Shown: piece after piece, positions 17,366 through 27,155 of the stretch | How positions within the stretch are numbered: position 1 is the stretch's first letter | Layout of the letters: every line of letters starts with the position of its first letter | Assembly: GCF_003711225.1 (NCBI RefSeq) | Contig: NZ_CP031030.1 | Location: 2,604,001 to 2,668,000, forward strand | Length of the DNA stretch: 64,000 bases | Source of the DNA: Runella sp. SP2 | GTDB taxonomy: Bacteria; Bacteroidota; Bacteroidia; Cytophagales; Spirosomataceae | Direction: 5' to 3' | Notes under the pieces: generated by a model | What the model saw: the letters and a program-made list of their open reading frames with translations, nothing else | Database searches by the model: none | Told to the model about the DNA's origin: nothing | Made by a program: the position numbers and the translations under genes

Positions 17366-20300
17366 ATGCAACAACCACCTATCCAAGAAATACTCAAATC
17401 GCGAATCCTTGTGCTTGATGGCGCGATGGGTTCGATGATTCAGCGTTATAAATTGACGGATGCTGACTACCGTGGCGAACGTTTCAAAGATTTCCCGCAT
17501 GAGGTCAAAGGCAACAACGATTTGCTTTCGTTGACTCGCCCCGACGTAATCAGCGAAATCCACGAGGCTTACCTCGAAGCAGGTGCCGACATCATCGAAA
17601 CCAATACCTTCAGTGGAACGACCATCGCCATGGCCGACTACCACATGGAAGACTTGGTGTATGAGCTTAATTACGAATCGGCACGTTTGGCACGGGAGGC
17701 TTGTGATAAATACACCGCCATGAACCCCGATAAACCTCGTTTTGTGGCAGGTTCTATTGGCCCCACCAACCGTACGGCCTCGCTCTCGCCCGACGTCAAT
17801 GACCCAGGGTATCGCGCTGTTACGTTCGATGAGCTAGTGGATGCCTACTACGAACAAGTTCAAGCCCTTGCCGACGGTGGTTCTGACATTTTTTTGGTAG
17901 AAACCATCTTTGATACACTCAATGCCAAAGCAGCACTGTATGCCATTGATTTGTTTATAAACCAAAAGCCCCCCGCCCCCCAATGGGGGGATAATCGTTA
18001 TGATAGGAATAAGTTTCCAATCATAGATGGTTTAGTTTGGGAATATATTCACTCCCCCGTTGGGGGGCGGGGGGCCGCTCCTATCATGGTGTCAGGTACG
18101 ATTACGGATGCTTCGGGAAGAACTTTATCGGGCCAAACGACGGAAGCTTTTTTGACGTCGGTTTCACACATGCCTTTACTTTCGATTGGCCTCAACTGTG
18201 CGTTGGGAGCCGATTTGATGCGCCCATACGTGCAAACATTGGCCAACCAAGCACCCTTTTTCACTTCGGCACACCCCAATGCGGGACTGCCCAATGAAAT
18301 GGGTGAATATGACCAATCACCCGCTGAAATGGCCGACATCGTTGAGGGCTTTTTGAAAGATAATTTTATCAATATCATTGGTGGATGCTGCGGAACAACA
18401 CCACCGCACATCAAGGCCATTGCCGAAGTGGCCGCCAAATACGAGCCTCGTGATTTGCCCGAAAACGACCATATTCAGAAACTTTCGGGACTTGAGCCGC
18501 TCAAAATCACGAAAGAAACCAATTTCGTAAACATCGGCGAGCGTTGTAACGTAACAGGTTCTAAGAAATTTGCCCGTTTGGTTCGTGAAAGCAAATACGA
18601 CGAGGCCATCTCCGTGGCCCGCGAGCAGGTAGAAACGGGAGCCCAAGTTCTTGACATCAACATGGACGAAGGGATGATTGATGGCGTGCAAGCCATGACC
18701 AAATTCTGCAACTTGCTCATGGCCGAACCCGACATTGCCCGCGTTCCTTTCATGGTGGATTCGTCCAAATGGGAGGTAATTGAGGCAGGTTTGAAATGTT
18801 TGCAAGGCAAAGCTATTGTAAACTCTATTTCGTTGAAAGAAGGCGAAGAGAAGTTTATCGAACAAGCCGAAAAAGTAAAACGCTACGGGGCGTCAGTAGT
18901 TGTAATGGCCTTTGACGAAGTGGGCCAAGCCGATAACTACGAGCGCCGTATCGAAATCTGTGAACGTGCTTATTGGATTTTGGTCAATAAAGTGGGTTTC
19001 CCTCCACAAGACATTATTTTCGACCCGAACATCCTTACGGTGGGTACGGGTATCGAAGAACACAATAACTACGCCGTTGATTTTATCAACGCAACTCGCT
19101 GGATTAAAGAACATTTACCGTACGCCAAAGTAAGCGGTGGGGTTTCCAACGTGTCGTTTTCGTTCCGTGGTAATGAGCCAGTACGTGAAGCGATTCACAC
19201 TGTTTTCTTGTACCATGCTATCAAAGCTGGTATGGACATGGGGATTGTAAACGCGGGTCAGTTGGGGGTATATGACGACCTCCCTAAAGACATGCTGGAG
19301 CACTGCGAAGACCTCATTCTTAACCGTCGTCCTGACGCAACGGAACGGATGTTGGCTTTTGCCGAAACGGTAAAATCGAAAGGAAAAGAAATAGTTGTTG
19401 ACAATGCTTGGCGCGACCAACCCGTTTCTAAACGTCTGGAACACGCTCTTATCAAGGGACTTACTGAATACATAGACACCGACGTGGAAGAGGCGCGTCA
19501 GCAATCGAGTCGTCCGTTAGATGTAATTGAAGGGCCTTTGATGGACGGCATGAACGTTGTAGGAGACTTATTTGGAGAAGGAAAAATGTTCTTGCCGCAA
19601 GTGGTAAAATCGGCGCGGGTAATGAAAAAAGCCGTAGCGTATTTGACCCCTTACATCGAAGCTGAAAAAGCAGGTGGTGCGGCGGCGGCTGGAAAAATTT
19701 TGATGGCCACGGTAAAAGGCGACGTCCATGACATTGGAAAAAATATTGTGGGAGTCGTGCTGGGATGTAACAACTACGAAATCATCGACCTTGGGGTGAT
19801 GGTTCCGACCGATAAGATTTTAGCAGCAGCGAGAGAACATAACGTTGACATTATCGGCCTTTCGGGCTTGATTACGCCTTCTTTAGACGAAATGGTGGGT
19901 GTTGCCAAAGAAATGGAGCGCCAAGGCTTTACTATGCCGTTGTTGATTGGAGGTGCTACTACCTCTCGGATTCACACGGCGGTAAAAATTGACCCGCACT
20001 ATTCAGGGCCTGTTATACACGTCTTGGATGCGAGTCGCGCGGTACCAGTAGCGGGAAAGTTGACCCAAAACGAACAAACGTACGCCGATACCTTGGCCGA
20101 CATCAAAAAAGAATACGCCAAACTTCGCGAAGACCACGCAAAACGCCAACAGGCCAAAGAGGCTTTGTCGATTGCGGCTGCAAGAGCTAATAAAACTAAG
20201 ATTGATTGGGCAGGATTTGAGCCAGTGAAACCAAAATTCCTGGGCAATAAGTATTTCTACGATTATCCGTTGGAAGAAATTGCAAAGTACATCGACTGGA

Positions 20301-21214
20301 CGCCATTCTTCCAAACGTGGCAATTGCACGGAAAATATCCAAAGATATTTGATGATGCTACCGTCGGAGTTGAAGCCAAAAAACTGTACGAGGACGCCAA
20401 TGCCATGTTGGCCAACATCATCAAAAATAAATCCCTCAAAGCCAATGCCGTCATTGGTTTTTATCCTGCCAATTCGGTGGAAGACGACATCGTTTTGCAC
20501 GAATTTGAAGAGGTTGAAGTAGGTTTTGCAGGTCAAGGACAGATAAAACGGAATGAATACCGGGTGGTAACTGCCGAAAATGGTCTAGCAACTGAGCAAC
20601 TTACAACACTTCATAATTTACGTCAACAAAATCAAAAGGCCGCCAATTTGCCCAACCTCTGTCTGAGTGATTTTATAGCCCCCGCCAGTGTAAATAAAAC
20701 GGACTACATCGGAGCTTTTGCCGTAACGACTGGTATTGGAATTGAGACCTTGTTGGAAAAATACAAAGCCGACCACGACGACTATAACAGCATTATGCTC
20801 AAGGCCGTCGCCGACCGTTTGGCCGAAGCCTTTACCGAATTGATGCACGAACGCGTTCGGAAAGAATTTTGGGGTTATGCTTCAGACGAATCTTTCAGCA
20901 ATGAAGAATTGATTGCCGAAAAATACCAAGGGATTCGGCCAGCACCAGGGTATCCTGCCTGTCCCGACCATACCGAGAAGCGCACCATGTTTGATTTATT
21001 GGATGCCGAAGCGCAAGTAGGTATTCACTTAACCGAAAGTTTTGCCATGTACCCTGCGAGTTCGGTCAGTGGTTGGTACTTTGCGCATCCCGACAGTAAA
21101 TACTTTGCCCTCGGAAAGATCGCCAAAGACCAAGTGGAGGATTATGCCATTCGCAAAGAAATGCCGCTCGATGTCGTTGAAAAATGGCTAGCGCCCGTAT
21201 TGAATTACGATTAG
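17366..21214 (+). CDS. metH: Methionine synthase, cobalamin-dependent
   Basis: Makes methionine from homocysteine and 5-methyltetrahydrofolate. The 1282 residues hold all four modules: homocysteine-binding domain (DGAMGSMIQ to [10 protein letters not shown], zinc ligands C341 and C342), pterin-binding domain ([20 protein letters not shown]), cobalamin domain ([11 protein letters not shown] with cobalt ligand H788, then [15 protein letters not shown]) and the AdoMet reactivation domain ([15 protein letters not shown]). Between AALYAID and [15 protein letters not shown] there are about 36 extra residues, rich in Pro/Gly at both ends, encoded by a palindrome-flanked insertion (17968-18075). The start lies 2 nt after the end of the broken vapC frame, so it may share that promoter. 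Confidence 0.97.
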   Translation: MQQPPIQEILKSRILVLDGAMGSMIQRYKLTDADYRGERFKDFPHEVKGNNDLLSLTRPDVISEIHEAYLEAGADIIETNTFSGTTIAMADYHMEDLVYELNYESARLAREACDKYTAMNPDKPRFVAGSIGPTNRTASLSPDVNDPGYRAVTFDELVDAYYEQVQALADGGSDIFLVETIFDTLNAKAALYAIDLFINQKPPAPQWGDNRYDRNKFPIIDGLVWEYIHSPVGGRGAAPIMVSGTITDASGRTLSGQTTEAFLTSVSHMPLLSIGLNCALGADLMRPYVQTLANQAPFFTSAHPNAGLPNEMGEYDQSPAEMADIVEGFLKDNFINIIGGCCGTTPPHIKAIAEVAAKYEPRDLPENDHIQKLSGLEPLKITKETNFVNIGERCNVTGSKKFARLVRESKYDEAISVAREQVETGAQVLDINMDEGMIDGVQAMTKFCNLLMAEPDIARVPFMVDSSKWEVIEAGLKCLQGKAIVNSISLKEGEEKFIEQAEKVKRYGASVVVMAFDEVGQADNYERRIEICERAYWILVNKVGFPPQDIIFDPNILTVGTGIEEHNNYAVDFINATRWIKEHLPYAKVSGGVSNVSFSFRGNEPVREAIHTVFLYHAIKAGMDMGIVNAGQLGVYDDLPKDMLEHCEDLILNRRPDATERMLAFAETVKSKGKEIVVDNAWRDQPVSKRLEHALIKGLTEYIDTDVEEARQQSSRPLDVIEGPLMDGMNVVGDLFGEGKMFLPQVVKSARVMKKAVAYLTPYIEAEKAGGAAAAGKILMATVKGDVHDIGKNIVGVVLGCNNYEIIDLGVMVPTDKILAAAREHNVDIIGLSGLITPSLDEMVGVAKEMERQGFTMPLLIGGATTSRIHTAVKIDPHYSGPVIHVLDASRAVPVAGKLTQNEQTYADTLADIKKEYAKLREDHAKRQQAKEALSIAAARANKTKIDWAGFEPVKPKFLGNKYFYDYPLEEIAKYIDWTPFFQTWQLHGKYPKIFDDATVGVEAKKLYEDANAMLANIIKNKSLKANAVIGFYPANSVEDDIVLHEFEEVEVGFAGQGQIKRNEYRVVTAENGLATEQLTTLHNLRQQNQKAANLPNLCLSDFIAPASVNKTDYIGAFAVTTGIGIETLLEKYKADHDDYNSIMLKAVADRLAEAFTELMHERVRKEFWGYASDESFSNEELIAEKYQGIRPAPGYPACPDHTEKRTMFDLLDAEAQVGIHLTESFAMYPASSVSGWYFAHPDSKYFALGKIAKDQVEDYAIRKEMPLDVVEKWLAPVLNYD
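17968..18075 (+). repeat. In-frame palindromic insertion element inside metH
   Basis: The 108-bp element has terminal inverted repeats: GCCCCCCGCCCCCC then AATGGGGGG at 17968-17990, and CCCCCGTT then GGGGGGCGGGGGGC at 18054-18075. They match at 21 of 22 positions. Its length is divisible by three and contains no stop in the metH frame, so MetH gains about 36 residues at a surface loop of the homocysteine domain. A second inverted pair, ATGATAGGA (18000-18008) and TCCTATCAT (18079-18087), overlaps the right end. A related C-run/AATGGGGG hairpin lies after susC at 30483. Confidence 0.85.
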
Positions 21215-21220
21215 TCGGTG

Positions 21221-21252
21221 AGTCGGGGTGTAAGCACCCCGACTTATTTTGT
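21221..21252 (+). terminator. Terminator hairpin of metH (dispersed palindrome family)
   Basis: Perfect 10-bp stem AGTCGGGGTG (21221-21230) and CACCCCGACT (21235-21244) with loop TAAG, followed by TATTTTG. The same hairpin appears in opposite orientation at 37238-37259. Confidence 0.82.
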
Positions 21253-21260
21253 TTATTCGT

Positions 21261-22586
21261 TTATTTTCGTTCTTGTCGCTGAATATTGTATTTCATTCGA
21301 AAAATATTGTTGGATCGATTACTTTCAACGTAAAGATGATTGGGGTCAATTTCAATCTCTAGCCAATATTCCCCCGAAGGCAAATTTCTGGGTAAATCAA
21401 TAAATTGCCCCTCATACAACATCCCGTAGGTATCAAATCCACCCACGCCGATACCTTGTTTATCAAAATTACAGGCTTCGTACCGCCCCAATCCAAAATT
21501 GGGCATTGTTTCACCATAATTTTTTCCCCCAATAAAGCACAAGCCATCTTTGTTATAGCAGCTTCCTGTGGTATATAAGCAATAGCTCACTTTTTTGCCT
21601 TTGGCGACAATCTCCCGTTGTTGGTTTTGGATTTTCACCAATCGAAATTCCACCCAATCATCCACGTGGTAGTGGTTATGACCTGGGGTATCGTCCATAT
21701 ACATCGTACCCGCTTCTCTATCGCGACTCACTAACTCCGTTCCTTTTTTTGAAAAAATACGTTGCTTGATTTTCATACGGCTCATTTTTCCATCGGCACA
21801 GGCTTGGGACGAATCCACCCGCTGGTTTCCGCAATACCACTCCTTCGTGCCTATAATTTCTAAGGGGCCGTAACCGATATTGGCAATGGAGGCTGCAAAC
21901 CGCAATTGCCCTGGATAAGTTTTATGGTTCCATGAGTATTCTTGTATTTGGTTGTACGTAAATGAAGGGACAATCACTAAATCAGGCAATAATTCACAAT
22001 TTGTCGTTCCATCAGGGCAGTCACATCTGCCTATATTCTCTAAAGAGCACTGTTTGGCTTTTATAAAATAAGCAGGCGACTTGCTAAAAATAAGTTGTAC
22101 ACTATCCAACACCCCCGCTATACCCGACTTTAAATCTTCTACTACTACCTTCCACGTTCCGTTCGGATTTTGTCCATTATTTATAAACTCTAAACGTCCA
22201 TCTGGCACAAAATTACCTCGAAAGGGAGCTTTGGCTGCACTGATTTGCCCGTTTTTCCCAAATTGAGAAAAACGAGTGTTGAGGTAATGTTTCCCCGTCT
22301 CCTTTCCATTTCGGTTGGTTAACCACACGCTTGTTCCATCGGGGGCTTCCAATGTTACTTTGATATCACTTACCCGCTCGTGATGCAAGGTAAGCAACAC
22401 AGCCTCCAGTCCAAAAGTACTATCTAAAGCAATAGGCAACTTTTGAATAACTGTTGTAAATTTTTGTGTAGAATAATACCCCTGATACTCATTGATTACT
22501 CCCCCATACACTGTAAAAACTTGTGCGAAAGGCCTCCCGTATATCCCCCAAAAGCACAAAATCAGCCAAACGATTCGAGCACTCAT
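21261..22586 (-). CDS. Secreted lysyl-oxidase-like protein with proprotein convertase P-domain
   Basis: A 441-residue exported protein. The ATG at 22586 is chosen because a signal peptide (MSARIVWLILCFWG... ending PFAQ) begins there; longer in-frame extensions would read back into dtd. Residues 25-170 resemble a P/Homo B beta-sandwich (TLEAPDGTSVWLTNRNG, GTWKVVVEDLKSGIAGVL). Residues 200-435 match the lysyl oxidase family: PDLVIVPSF, then GHNHYHVDDW with the copper-binding histidines H303, H305 and H307, SYCLYTTG, and SGEYWLEIEIDPNHLYVESN. Such enzymes oxidise primary amines to aldehydes using copper and a tyrosine-derived quinone. Bacterial members are little studied and the substrate here is unknown. 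Confidence 0.85.
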   Translation of the reverse strand: MSARIVWLILCFWGIYGRPFAQVFTVYGGVINEYQGYYSTQKFTTVIQKLPIALDSTFGLEAVLLTLHHERVSDIKVTLEAPDGTSVWLTNRNGKETGKHYLNTRFSQFGKNGQISAAKAPFRGNFVPDGRLEFINNGQNPNGTWKVVVEDLKSGIAGVLDSVQLIFSKSPAYFIKAKQCSLENIGRCDCPDGTTNCELLPDLVIVPSFTYNQIQEYSWNHKTYPGQLRFAASIANIGYGPLEIIGTKEWYCGNQRVDSSQACADGKMSRMKIKQRIFSKKGTELVSRDREAGTMYMDDTPGHNHYHVDDWVEFRLVKIQNQQREIVAKGKKVSYCLYTTGSCYNKDGLCFIGGKNYGETMPNFGLGRYEACNFDKQGIGVGGFDTYGMLYEGQFIDLPRNLPSGEYWLEIEIDPNHLYVESNRSNNIFRMKYNIQRQERK

Positions 22587-22636
22587 TCGTCTTTTTTTTC
22601 TTTTACAAATTCCCCCGAAAGTTAGAGCTCTTTTTG

Positions 22637-22644
22637 TAGTTTTG
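22637..22644 (+). promoter_or_regulatory. Candidate -7 box of dtd
   Basis: TAGTTTTG matches TAnnTTTG exactly and lies 26 nt before the dtd start codon. The upstream TTTG element is not obvious. Confidence 0.5.
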
Positions 22645-22670
22645 CCCAAAAAGTATCCTAAAAACAAATT

Positions 22671-23123
22671 ATGATTGCAGTCATTCAGCGCGTTACCGAA
22701 GCCTCCGTCACCATCGAAGGACAAGTAAAAGGTCAAATCGGTTTAGGTTTCATGATTTTGTTGGGAATCACCCATGCCGATACCCAAGAGGACATTGATT
22801 GGTTGTCAAAAAAAATCGTGGGAATGCGCATTTTTGGAGACGAGGAAGGTAAAATGAACCTTGACATCAAAACCGTTGGTGGCAACATACTACTTATCAG
22901 CCAATTCACCCTTCACGCCAGTACAAAAAAAGGCAACCGCCCGTCGTTCATCGACGCAGCCCGACCAGAGGTGGCCGTTCCGTTGTACGAAAAAATGATT
23001 GAGCAGCTATCACAAGAACTTGGTCAACCCATACAAACAGGCGAATTTGGTGCAGATATGAAAGTCGCGCTCCTCAACGACGGCCCTGTCACCATCCTGA
23101 TTGACTCCAAAAATCGGGTATAA
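22671..23123 (+). CDS. dtd: D-aminoacyl-tRNA deacylase
   Basis: Removes D-amino acids (and glycine from tRNA-Ala) mischarged onto tRNA. The 150-residue protein has the DTD fold signatures: MIAVIQRVTEASV at the N-terminus, the substrate-carboxylate motif SQFTL and the cross-subunit NDGPVTI motif (the GxPx element). Full length. It is divergent from the lysyl-oxidase-like gene across 84 bp and 63 nt upstream of the Ig-like cargo gene. Confidence 0.97.
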   Translation: MIAVIQRVTEASVTIEGQVKGQIGLGFMILLGITHADTQEDIDWLSKKIVGMRIFGDEEGKMNLDIKTVGGNILLISQFTLHASTKKGNRPSFIDAARPEVAVPLYEKMIEQLSQELGQPIQTGEFGADMKVALLNDGPVTILIDSKNRV

Positions 23124-23186
23124 TCTTGCAAATAAGTATATTTACGTCTTTGCTGTATTTTGAGATAAGCAATACTTTTTATCCAA

Positions 23187-25004
23187 ATGCGAGGTCGGTC
23201 GGCTTTAATATGTTTAACGTTGTTGTGCATGGCATTGGAGCTACTCCATGCCCATGAACCCGCTCGCGTTGCTGATTGCTCTACCCCTCCCACCCTTTTT
23301 GTATCAAAAGTAAAGCGCCCTTCGGTTGCTAGTTCTACGACGGTTTGTCAAGACAGTTTGGTTCAACTTAACGCTCGAAACTACCCACCTGGCAGTACAT
23401 TTACGTGGCAAAAAGGTGGCGTTGATGTACCCAACGCTGCTGATTCTGTTTTGGTAATTCGTGGCAACCAATCAGGCACTTACCATTGTATTGTTCGTTC
23501 TCCGCTTTGCCCCCTTCCCATTGTTTCCACCCCTTTAGTCATAACGACCAATGCCAAACCGCTGGTCAGCATTTCAGCAGGCAACCCGATTGGCGTACCT
23601 TGCAAGGAAGGAACGATAAAATTAACCAGTAATTCAAGCGGAAACGGCTTTTTAAAATATCAGTGGTATTTTGAAAATCAGCCCATTCCTAGTGCGACTA
23701 GCAACGTTTTTGATGCCATTGAGACGGGTGTTTATACCCTGAAAGTCGTTGATGGTTTCGACTGCGCTAACGTGTCTGGGGCATTGACGGCCATCACCTA
23801 CACACCTCCCAAGGCCAGTTTGAGTACATCCCGCGCTGGGTTTTGTAAGGGTGAAAAAGTAACCCTTAAAGCTACCCAAGGACGCACCTACCTGTACCGT
23901 TGGCTACGCGACGGCCAAGAAATTGATGGCATCAAAGATTCCATTTCGGTCACGCAAACTGGTACATACACCGTCAAACTCACCTCTCCTAACGGATGCA
24001 CCACGGAATCGAACCAAATTTCGGTGGTACAATACGACGACCCTGTCGTGTCAATTACCTCTCCAGGAAATCAAATTTGTCCTGGAGGCACCCTTGTACT
24101 CACAGCCCAGGGAAAAGATTTAAAAGCCTTTGATTGGAAAAAAGAAGGGCAAAGCATCCAAAACGCAACCAAAAACACATTTATTGTGACCGAAGCTGGT
24201 AACTACACCGTAATGGTCAGAGATACCAATCGCTGTTTCTCTACTTCAAAACCCATTGATATTAAATTAGTTACCAAAATAGAAACCACCCTAGCTCCCA
24301 TACCTGGTTTTTGTGGAACAACCTCCGCTCCATTTCGTCTAACGGGCACCCCAACGGGAGGAAGTTTTTCTGGAAAAGGGGTAATAGGAGATATATTTGA
24401 CCCTCAATTGGCGGGTTTAGGACAACATACCGTTAGTTACACCGTCAAAGGAAGTGTAGAATGTATGAATGGAGAAAGCAGCCAAGATGTGATAGTTTCC
24501 CCTCCCCCTCAACTCGAATTAGGCCCCGACCAAACCCTCCTCAAAGGCAATTCTATTACTGTCGATGCTAATTTGGGGATTGGTTATACCTACGAATGGA
24601 CGCCGACGAAGGGCGTTAGCGACGCCGTCCATCCCGCTCCTACCCTTAACCCCGAGCAATCAACAACCTACCGAGTAAAAGCCACAGGACCATCGAAGTG
24701 TATTGCCGAAGATAGCATCTACATCGATGTTTTTACGCAACTCTACATTCCTGACGTTTTTAGTCCCAACCAAGACGGGGTGAACGATACGTGGGAAATC
24801 AAAGGTTTAGAAGATTACCCAGAGGCTGAGGTAGCCATTTTTAACCGTTGGGGAGAACCCATTTTTTACAACAAAGGGCTATATCAAGCTCCTTTTGACG
24901 GAACAAGGAATGGCATACCCTTGCCCGCTAGCATATATACCTACTTAATCACAACCAAACCTAAGGGGCTGACCTACCGCGGATATTTGCACCTTGGGCG
25001 GTGA
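23187..25004 (+). CDS. Ig-like repeat protein with gliding-motility/T9SS type B C-terminal domain
   Basis: A 605-residue secreted surface protein. A short hydrophobic start is followed by several Ig-like or PKD-like repeats of about 80-90 residues, each with the pattern C-x-G-x-V/L-L-x-A and Y-x-W (for example YQWYFENQPIPSA, YRWLRDGQEIDG, FDWKKEGQSIQNA). The last 85 residues form the CHU-type C-terminal domain (IPDVFSPNQDGVNDTWEI, IFNRWGEPIFY, IYTYLI, YRGYLHL), the type B sorting signal of type IX secretion. The molecule is probably an adhesin-like outer-surface protein with unknown ligand. It converges with the HpnW-like gene after 34 bp. Confidence 0.9.
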   Translation: MRGRSALICLTLLCMALELLHAHEPARVADCSTPPTLFVSKVKRPSVASSTTVCQDSLVQLNARNYPPGSTFTWQKGGVDVPNAADSVLVIRGNQSGTYHCIVRSPLCPLPIVSTPLVITTNAKPLVSISAGNPIGVPCKEGTIKLTSNSSGNGFLKYQWYFENQPIPSATSNVFDAIETGVYTLKVVDGFDCANVSGALTAITYTPPKASLSTSRAGFCKGEKVTLKATQGRTYLYRWLRDGQEIDGIKDSISVTQTGTYTVKLTSPNGCTTESNQISVVQYDDPVVSITSPGNQICPGGTLVLTAQGKDLKAFDWKKEGQSIQNATKNTFIVTEAGNYTVMVRDTNRCFSTSKPIDIKLVTKIETTLAPIPGFCGTTSAPFRLTGTPTGGSFSGKGVIGDIFDPQLAGLGQHTVSYTVKGSVECMNGESSQDVIVSPPPQLELGPDQTLLKGNSITVDANLGIGYTYEWTPTKGVSDAVHPAPTLNPEQSTTYRVKATGPSKCIAEDSIYIDVFTQLYIPDVFSPNQDGVNDTWEIKGLEDYPEAEVAIFNRWGEPIFYNKGLYQAPFDGTRNGIPLPASIYTYLITTKPKGLTYRGYLHLGR

Positions 25005-25038
25005 TATTTCCACCACACAATTTTTTGACAAAAAATGA

Positions 25039-26187
25039 TTAGGCAAACATCTTTTTGATATTCTCCTCCGAATACCCACCCGTTGAAGTCATTCCTTTTC
25101 CACCAATTCCTGTAATGATTTGGATATGTTCATCAATTTGGCGTTCGTAGATTTCCTCGGTGGTTTGGCTGTAAAAACCTGCCCACGTTGTACGAATTTT
25201 GTCCACCTCAAAAGTAACAATTCGCTCAGCTTCACTGATAATCAATCCATTAATATAATCGGTGGTATGAAAACCCAAATCATCTACGTGTTGCGCATCT
25301 GCGTACTCGTGCGAGTCGCCTATCACCACCGAACCATCTTCGGCTTGTTTAAACAACACGTGAATCCCCCATTTTTTGAGATCAGAATAATGCTCAGGCG
25401 TAACCATTGACGCATACGAAGGCATTTGTTGAAATGATTCATAACGGCGGATGGTCAAACCAGTTAGGATATTTCCTTTCATTGATAAATTAGGGAAAGG
25501 TATCGTCTGCATCATTTGTAATTTGCTAACAATCAAACCGCTGTTGGCAAACAATTCGGGATATAACATTCTAAATTCGTGCCCGTTGCAAATCAATACT
25601 TTTTCTGCTTCAAATACCTGGCGGTTGGCCAATTGTACCTTGGCCTTTCCGTTGACGCTCTGACAATCAACCACCGTCGCATTGTTAAGAAATGTAATAC
25701 CAATTTGTTCCTTACAATACCCCAACAATCGCTGCATCAAAACGGGTGAATCAACGCTCAGCTCTTGCGGAAAAAAGAGGGCTCCTACGACGTAGCTAGG
25801 TCGCAAGTATGGATACATTTCGAGGCACTTTTGACGGCTCAATAATTCGCAGGTGTAGCCTATTCTTTGGTAATAATCATACAGTTCATTGGCCAACTGC
25901 CATTCGTCGTCGTCAGACGCCACATAGACAGAGCCATTGTTACGAACGGTCAAATCTACCTTCGATTGCAACGTTTGGTATAATTCTAAGCTGCGTTGCC
26001 CATAATTAAACCACCGTCCCGACAGTCCCGAAGGCACCACTTGCCCAAAGTTTCGAACGGTGGCACCAACGGGAAAATTATCTTTTTCAAGCAATAAGAC
26101 CGACTTGTTTTGAAGAGCTGCGTGATAGGCATGAAACGTACCCATGATGCCACTTCCCACCACAATAAGGTCAAAATGTTTTTGCAT
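25039..26187 (-). CDS. HpnW-type FAD-dependent oxidoreductase (aminophosphonate oxidation, predicted)
   Basis: A 382-residue member of the DAO/glycine oxidase superfamily. The N-terminus has the dinucleotide fold DLIVVGSGIMGTFHAYHAA and ends of the FAD-binding region (LLLEKD). GATVRNFGQVVPSG is the hallmark of the TIGR03364 (HpnW-proposed) subgroup, which is found with phosphonatase-like HAD enzymes. The C-terminus has GIGGKGMTSTGGYSEEN, the second FAD contact. The expected reaction is oxidative deamination of an aminophosphonate to an aldehyde; the exact substrate is not shown. Its ATG overlaps the TAA of the upstream HAD gene (TAATG), so the two proteins are translationally coupled. Confidence 0.88.
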   Translation of the reverse strand: MQKHFDLIVVGSGIMGTFHAYHAALQNKSVLLLEKDNFPVGATVRNFGQVVPSGLSGRWFNYGQRSLELYQTLQSKVDLTVRNNGSVYVASDDDEWQLANELYDYYQRIGYTCELLSRQKCLEMYPYLRPSYVVGALFFPQELSVDSPVLMQRLLGYCKEQIGITFLNNATVVDCQSVNGKAKVQLANRQVFEAEKVLICNGHEFRMLYPELFANSGLIVSKLQMMQTIPFPNLSMKGNILTGLTIRRYESFQQMPSYASMVTPEHYSDLKKWGIHVLFKQAEDGSVVIGDSHEYADAQHVDDLGFHTTDYINGLIISEAERIVTFEVDKIRTTWAGFYSQTTEEIYERQIDEHIQIITGIGGKGMTSTGGYSEENIKKMFA

Positions 26188-26924
26188 TAGTTCTGTACTT
26201 TAATTTCTTCTAAAATCTGAATAATTTCATCAATCGAACCCAACAACGCATCGTGTGGGTGACCAATCAATTGTTCGGTGGTATGAGTTCCGTTGGTAAC
26301 GCCAAGGTTAAGATACACACCTGCTGCTTTGCCCGAGCCTAAGTCTGAAGGGGTATCGCCTGCGTTGATAACACGCTTCACATCCGTAACCCCCAAAAGG
26401 CGCATGGCTTTATAAATCATGTCGGGGGCAGGACGTCCCTGCGGCACTTCATCGCTCGAAATAGACGCTTGAATAATGGTCGATTCGTTTCCAACACGCT
26501 GTGCATCAAGCCCTTCTAACCAGCCCAGTTTTCCCAAAATAATGTCGGTTACTTCCCGATAAAAACCCGTTGTAAGGGCTACTTTAATACCATTCTTTTT
26601 AAGGTAACTAAACAACTCCAAACAGCCAACTGTAGGATAAACAGGCTGTGTGCGATAATGTTTTTCCAAAACCTCTTTAAAAACCGCATACGATTCGTCC
26701 ACCCTACTCTCAACATCGGGGTGATTTTCGCCCAGTTGTTTTCTCCAAAATAACTGAAAAACAAAACGTTTAGCAAGCCCCTGAACAGCTAATATTTCCT
26801 CGTCAGTTGCTTCAATTCCAGTTTGTCGTGCGGCTTTGGCAAAACAGGCTTCTACTTCGTGCTGGTCGGTTACGGTTGTCCCAGCCATGTCCAAAATGAC
26901 TAATTCAATCTGATGTACACTCAT
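26187..26924 (-). CDS. Phosphonatase-like HAD hydrolase (PhnX-like)
   Basis: A 245-residue HAD protein of the TIGR03351 type, close to phosphonoacetaldehyde hydrolase PhnX, which hydrolyses the C-P bond to an aldehyde and phosphate. The first motif is D12-M-A14-G-T, the phosphonatase form in which Ala replaces the second Asp of ordinary HADs. K52 in the cap segment QGLAKRF aligns with the Schiff-base lysine of PhnX (GLLK). TTGFYREV, QGRPAPDMIY and NAGDTPSDLGSG supply the remaining motifs. It is the first gene of a two-gene unit with HpnW and divergent from susC across 347 bp. The likely product pathway is aldehyde plus phosphate from an aminophosphonate. Confidence 0.9.
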   Translation of the reverse strand: MSVHQIELVILDMAGTTVTDQHEVEACFAKAARQTGIEATDEEILAVQGLAKRFVFQLFWRKQLGENHPDVESRVDESYAVFKEVLEKHYRTQPVYPTVGCLELFSYLKKNGIKVALTTGFYREVTDIILGKLGWLEGLDAQRVGNESTIIQASISSDEVPQGRPAPDMIYKAMRLLGVTDVKRVINAGDTPSDLGSGKAAGVYLNLGVTNGTHTTEQLIGHPHDALLGSIDEIIQILEEIKVQN

Positions 26925-26948
26925 TCGATTACGTGGTAGCTTAATTGA

Positions 26949-27000
26949 AATAACAAAGGTATAATATTACTATACAAAGTTAACAATTGACTTTGTTATT
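26949..27000. promoter_or_regulatory. Inverted repeat over the phnX-like promoter
   Basis: AATAACAAAG (26949-26958) and CTTTGTTATT (26991-27000) are perfect 10-bp complements 32 bp apart. The left arm overlaps the -7 box of the leftward promoter (26954-26961), so a dimer bound here could block or loop it. An extra CAAAG lies between the arms at 26975-26979. Confidence 0.6.
26954..26961 (-). promoter_or_regulatory. -7 box for the phnX-like/hpnW operon
   Basis: On the minus strand this reads TACCTTTG, a perfect TAnnTTTG box, 29 nt before the start codon at 26924. Candidate TTG/TTTG elements stand upstream at 22 and 13 bp, neither at ideal distance. Confidence 0.6.
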
Positions 27001-27134
27001 GTTTAGTTAAATTTAACAAAAAACCATTTTGCAGCAAAGTAAAAAAACACCAAATCAGGTCAAAAAAAATTTTATCAACTGTTTTCCAATACATTACTTC
27101 ACTACTTCATCATATCTACTTGTTAACGAAGGAC

Positions 27135-27155
27135 TACAAAAGTTTAACTTTTGTA
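27135..27155. promoter_or_regulatory. Perfect 21-bp palindrome upstream of susC
   Basis: TACAAAAGTT (27135-27144), one central base, then AACTTTTGTA (27146-27155): a perfect dyad. It lies about 117 bp before susC and partly overlaps a TTAACTTTTG stretch that could serve as a -7 region. It looks like an operator for a dimeric regulator. Confidence 0.65.

Noticed and set aside
17966-18076. Insertion sequence in metH
   Set aside because: The element is only 108 bp, codes for no transposase and shows no clear target-site duplication; it is better called a palindromic repeat.
18037-18438. Separate small genes overlapping the metH insertion
   Set aside because: The frames on either strand follow from the GC-rich repeat and from metH codon bias; metH itself reads through without interruption.
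22587-22736. Longer N-terminus for the lysyl-oxidase-like protein
   Set aside because: The extension would overlap the dtd gene and put polar sequence before an evident signal peptide.
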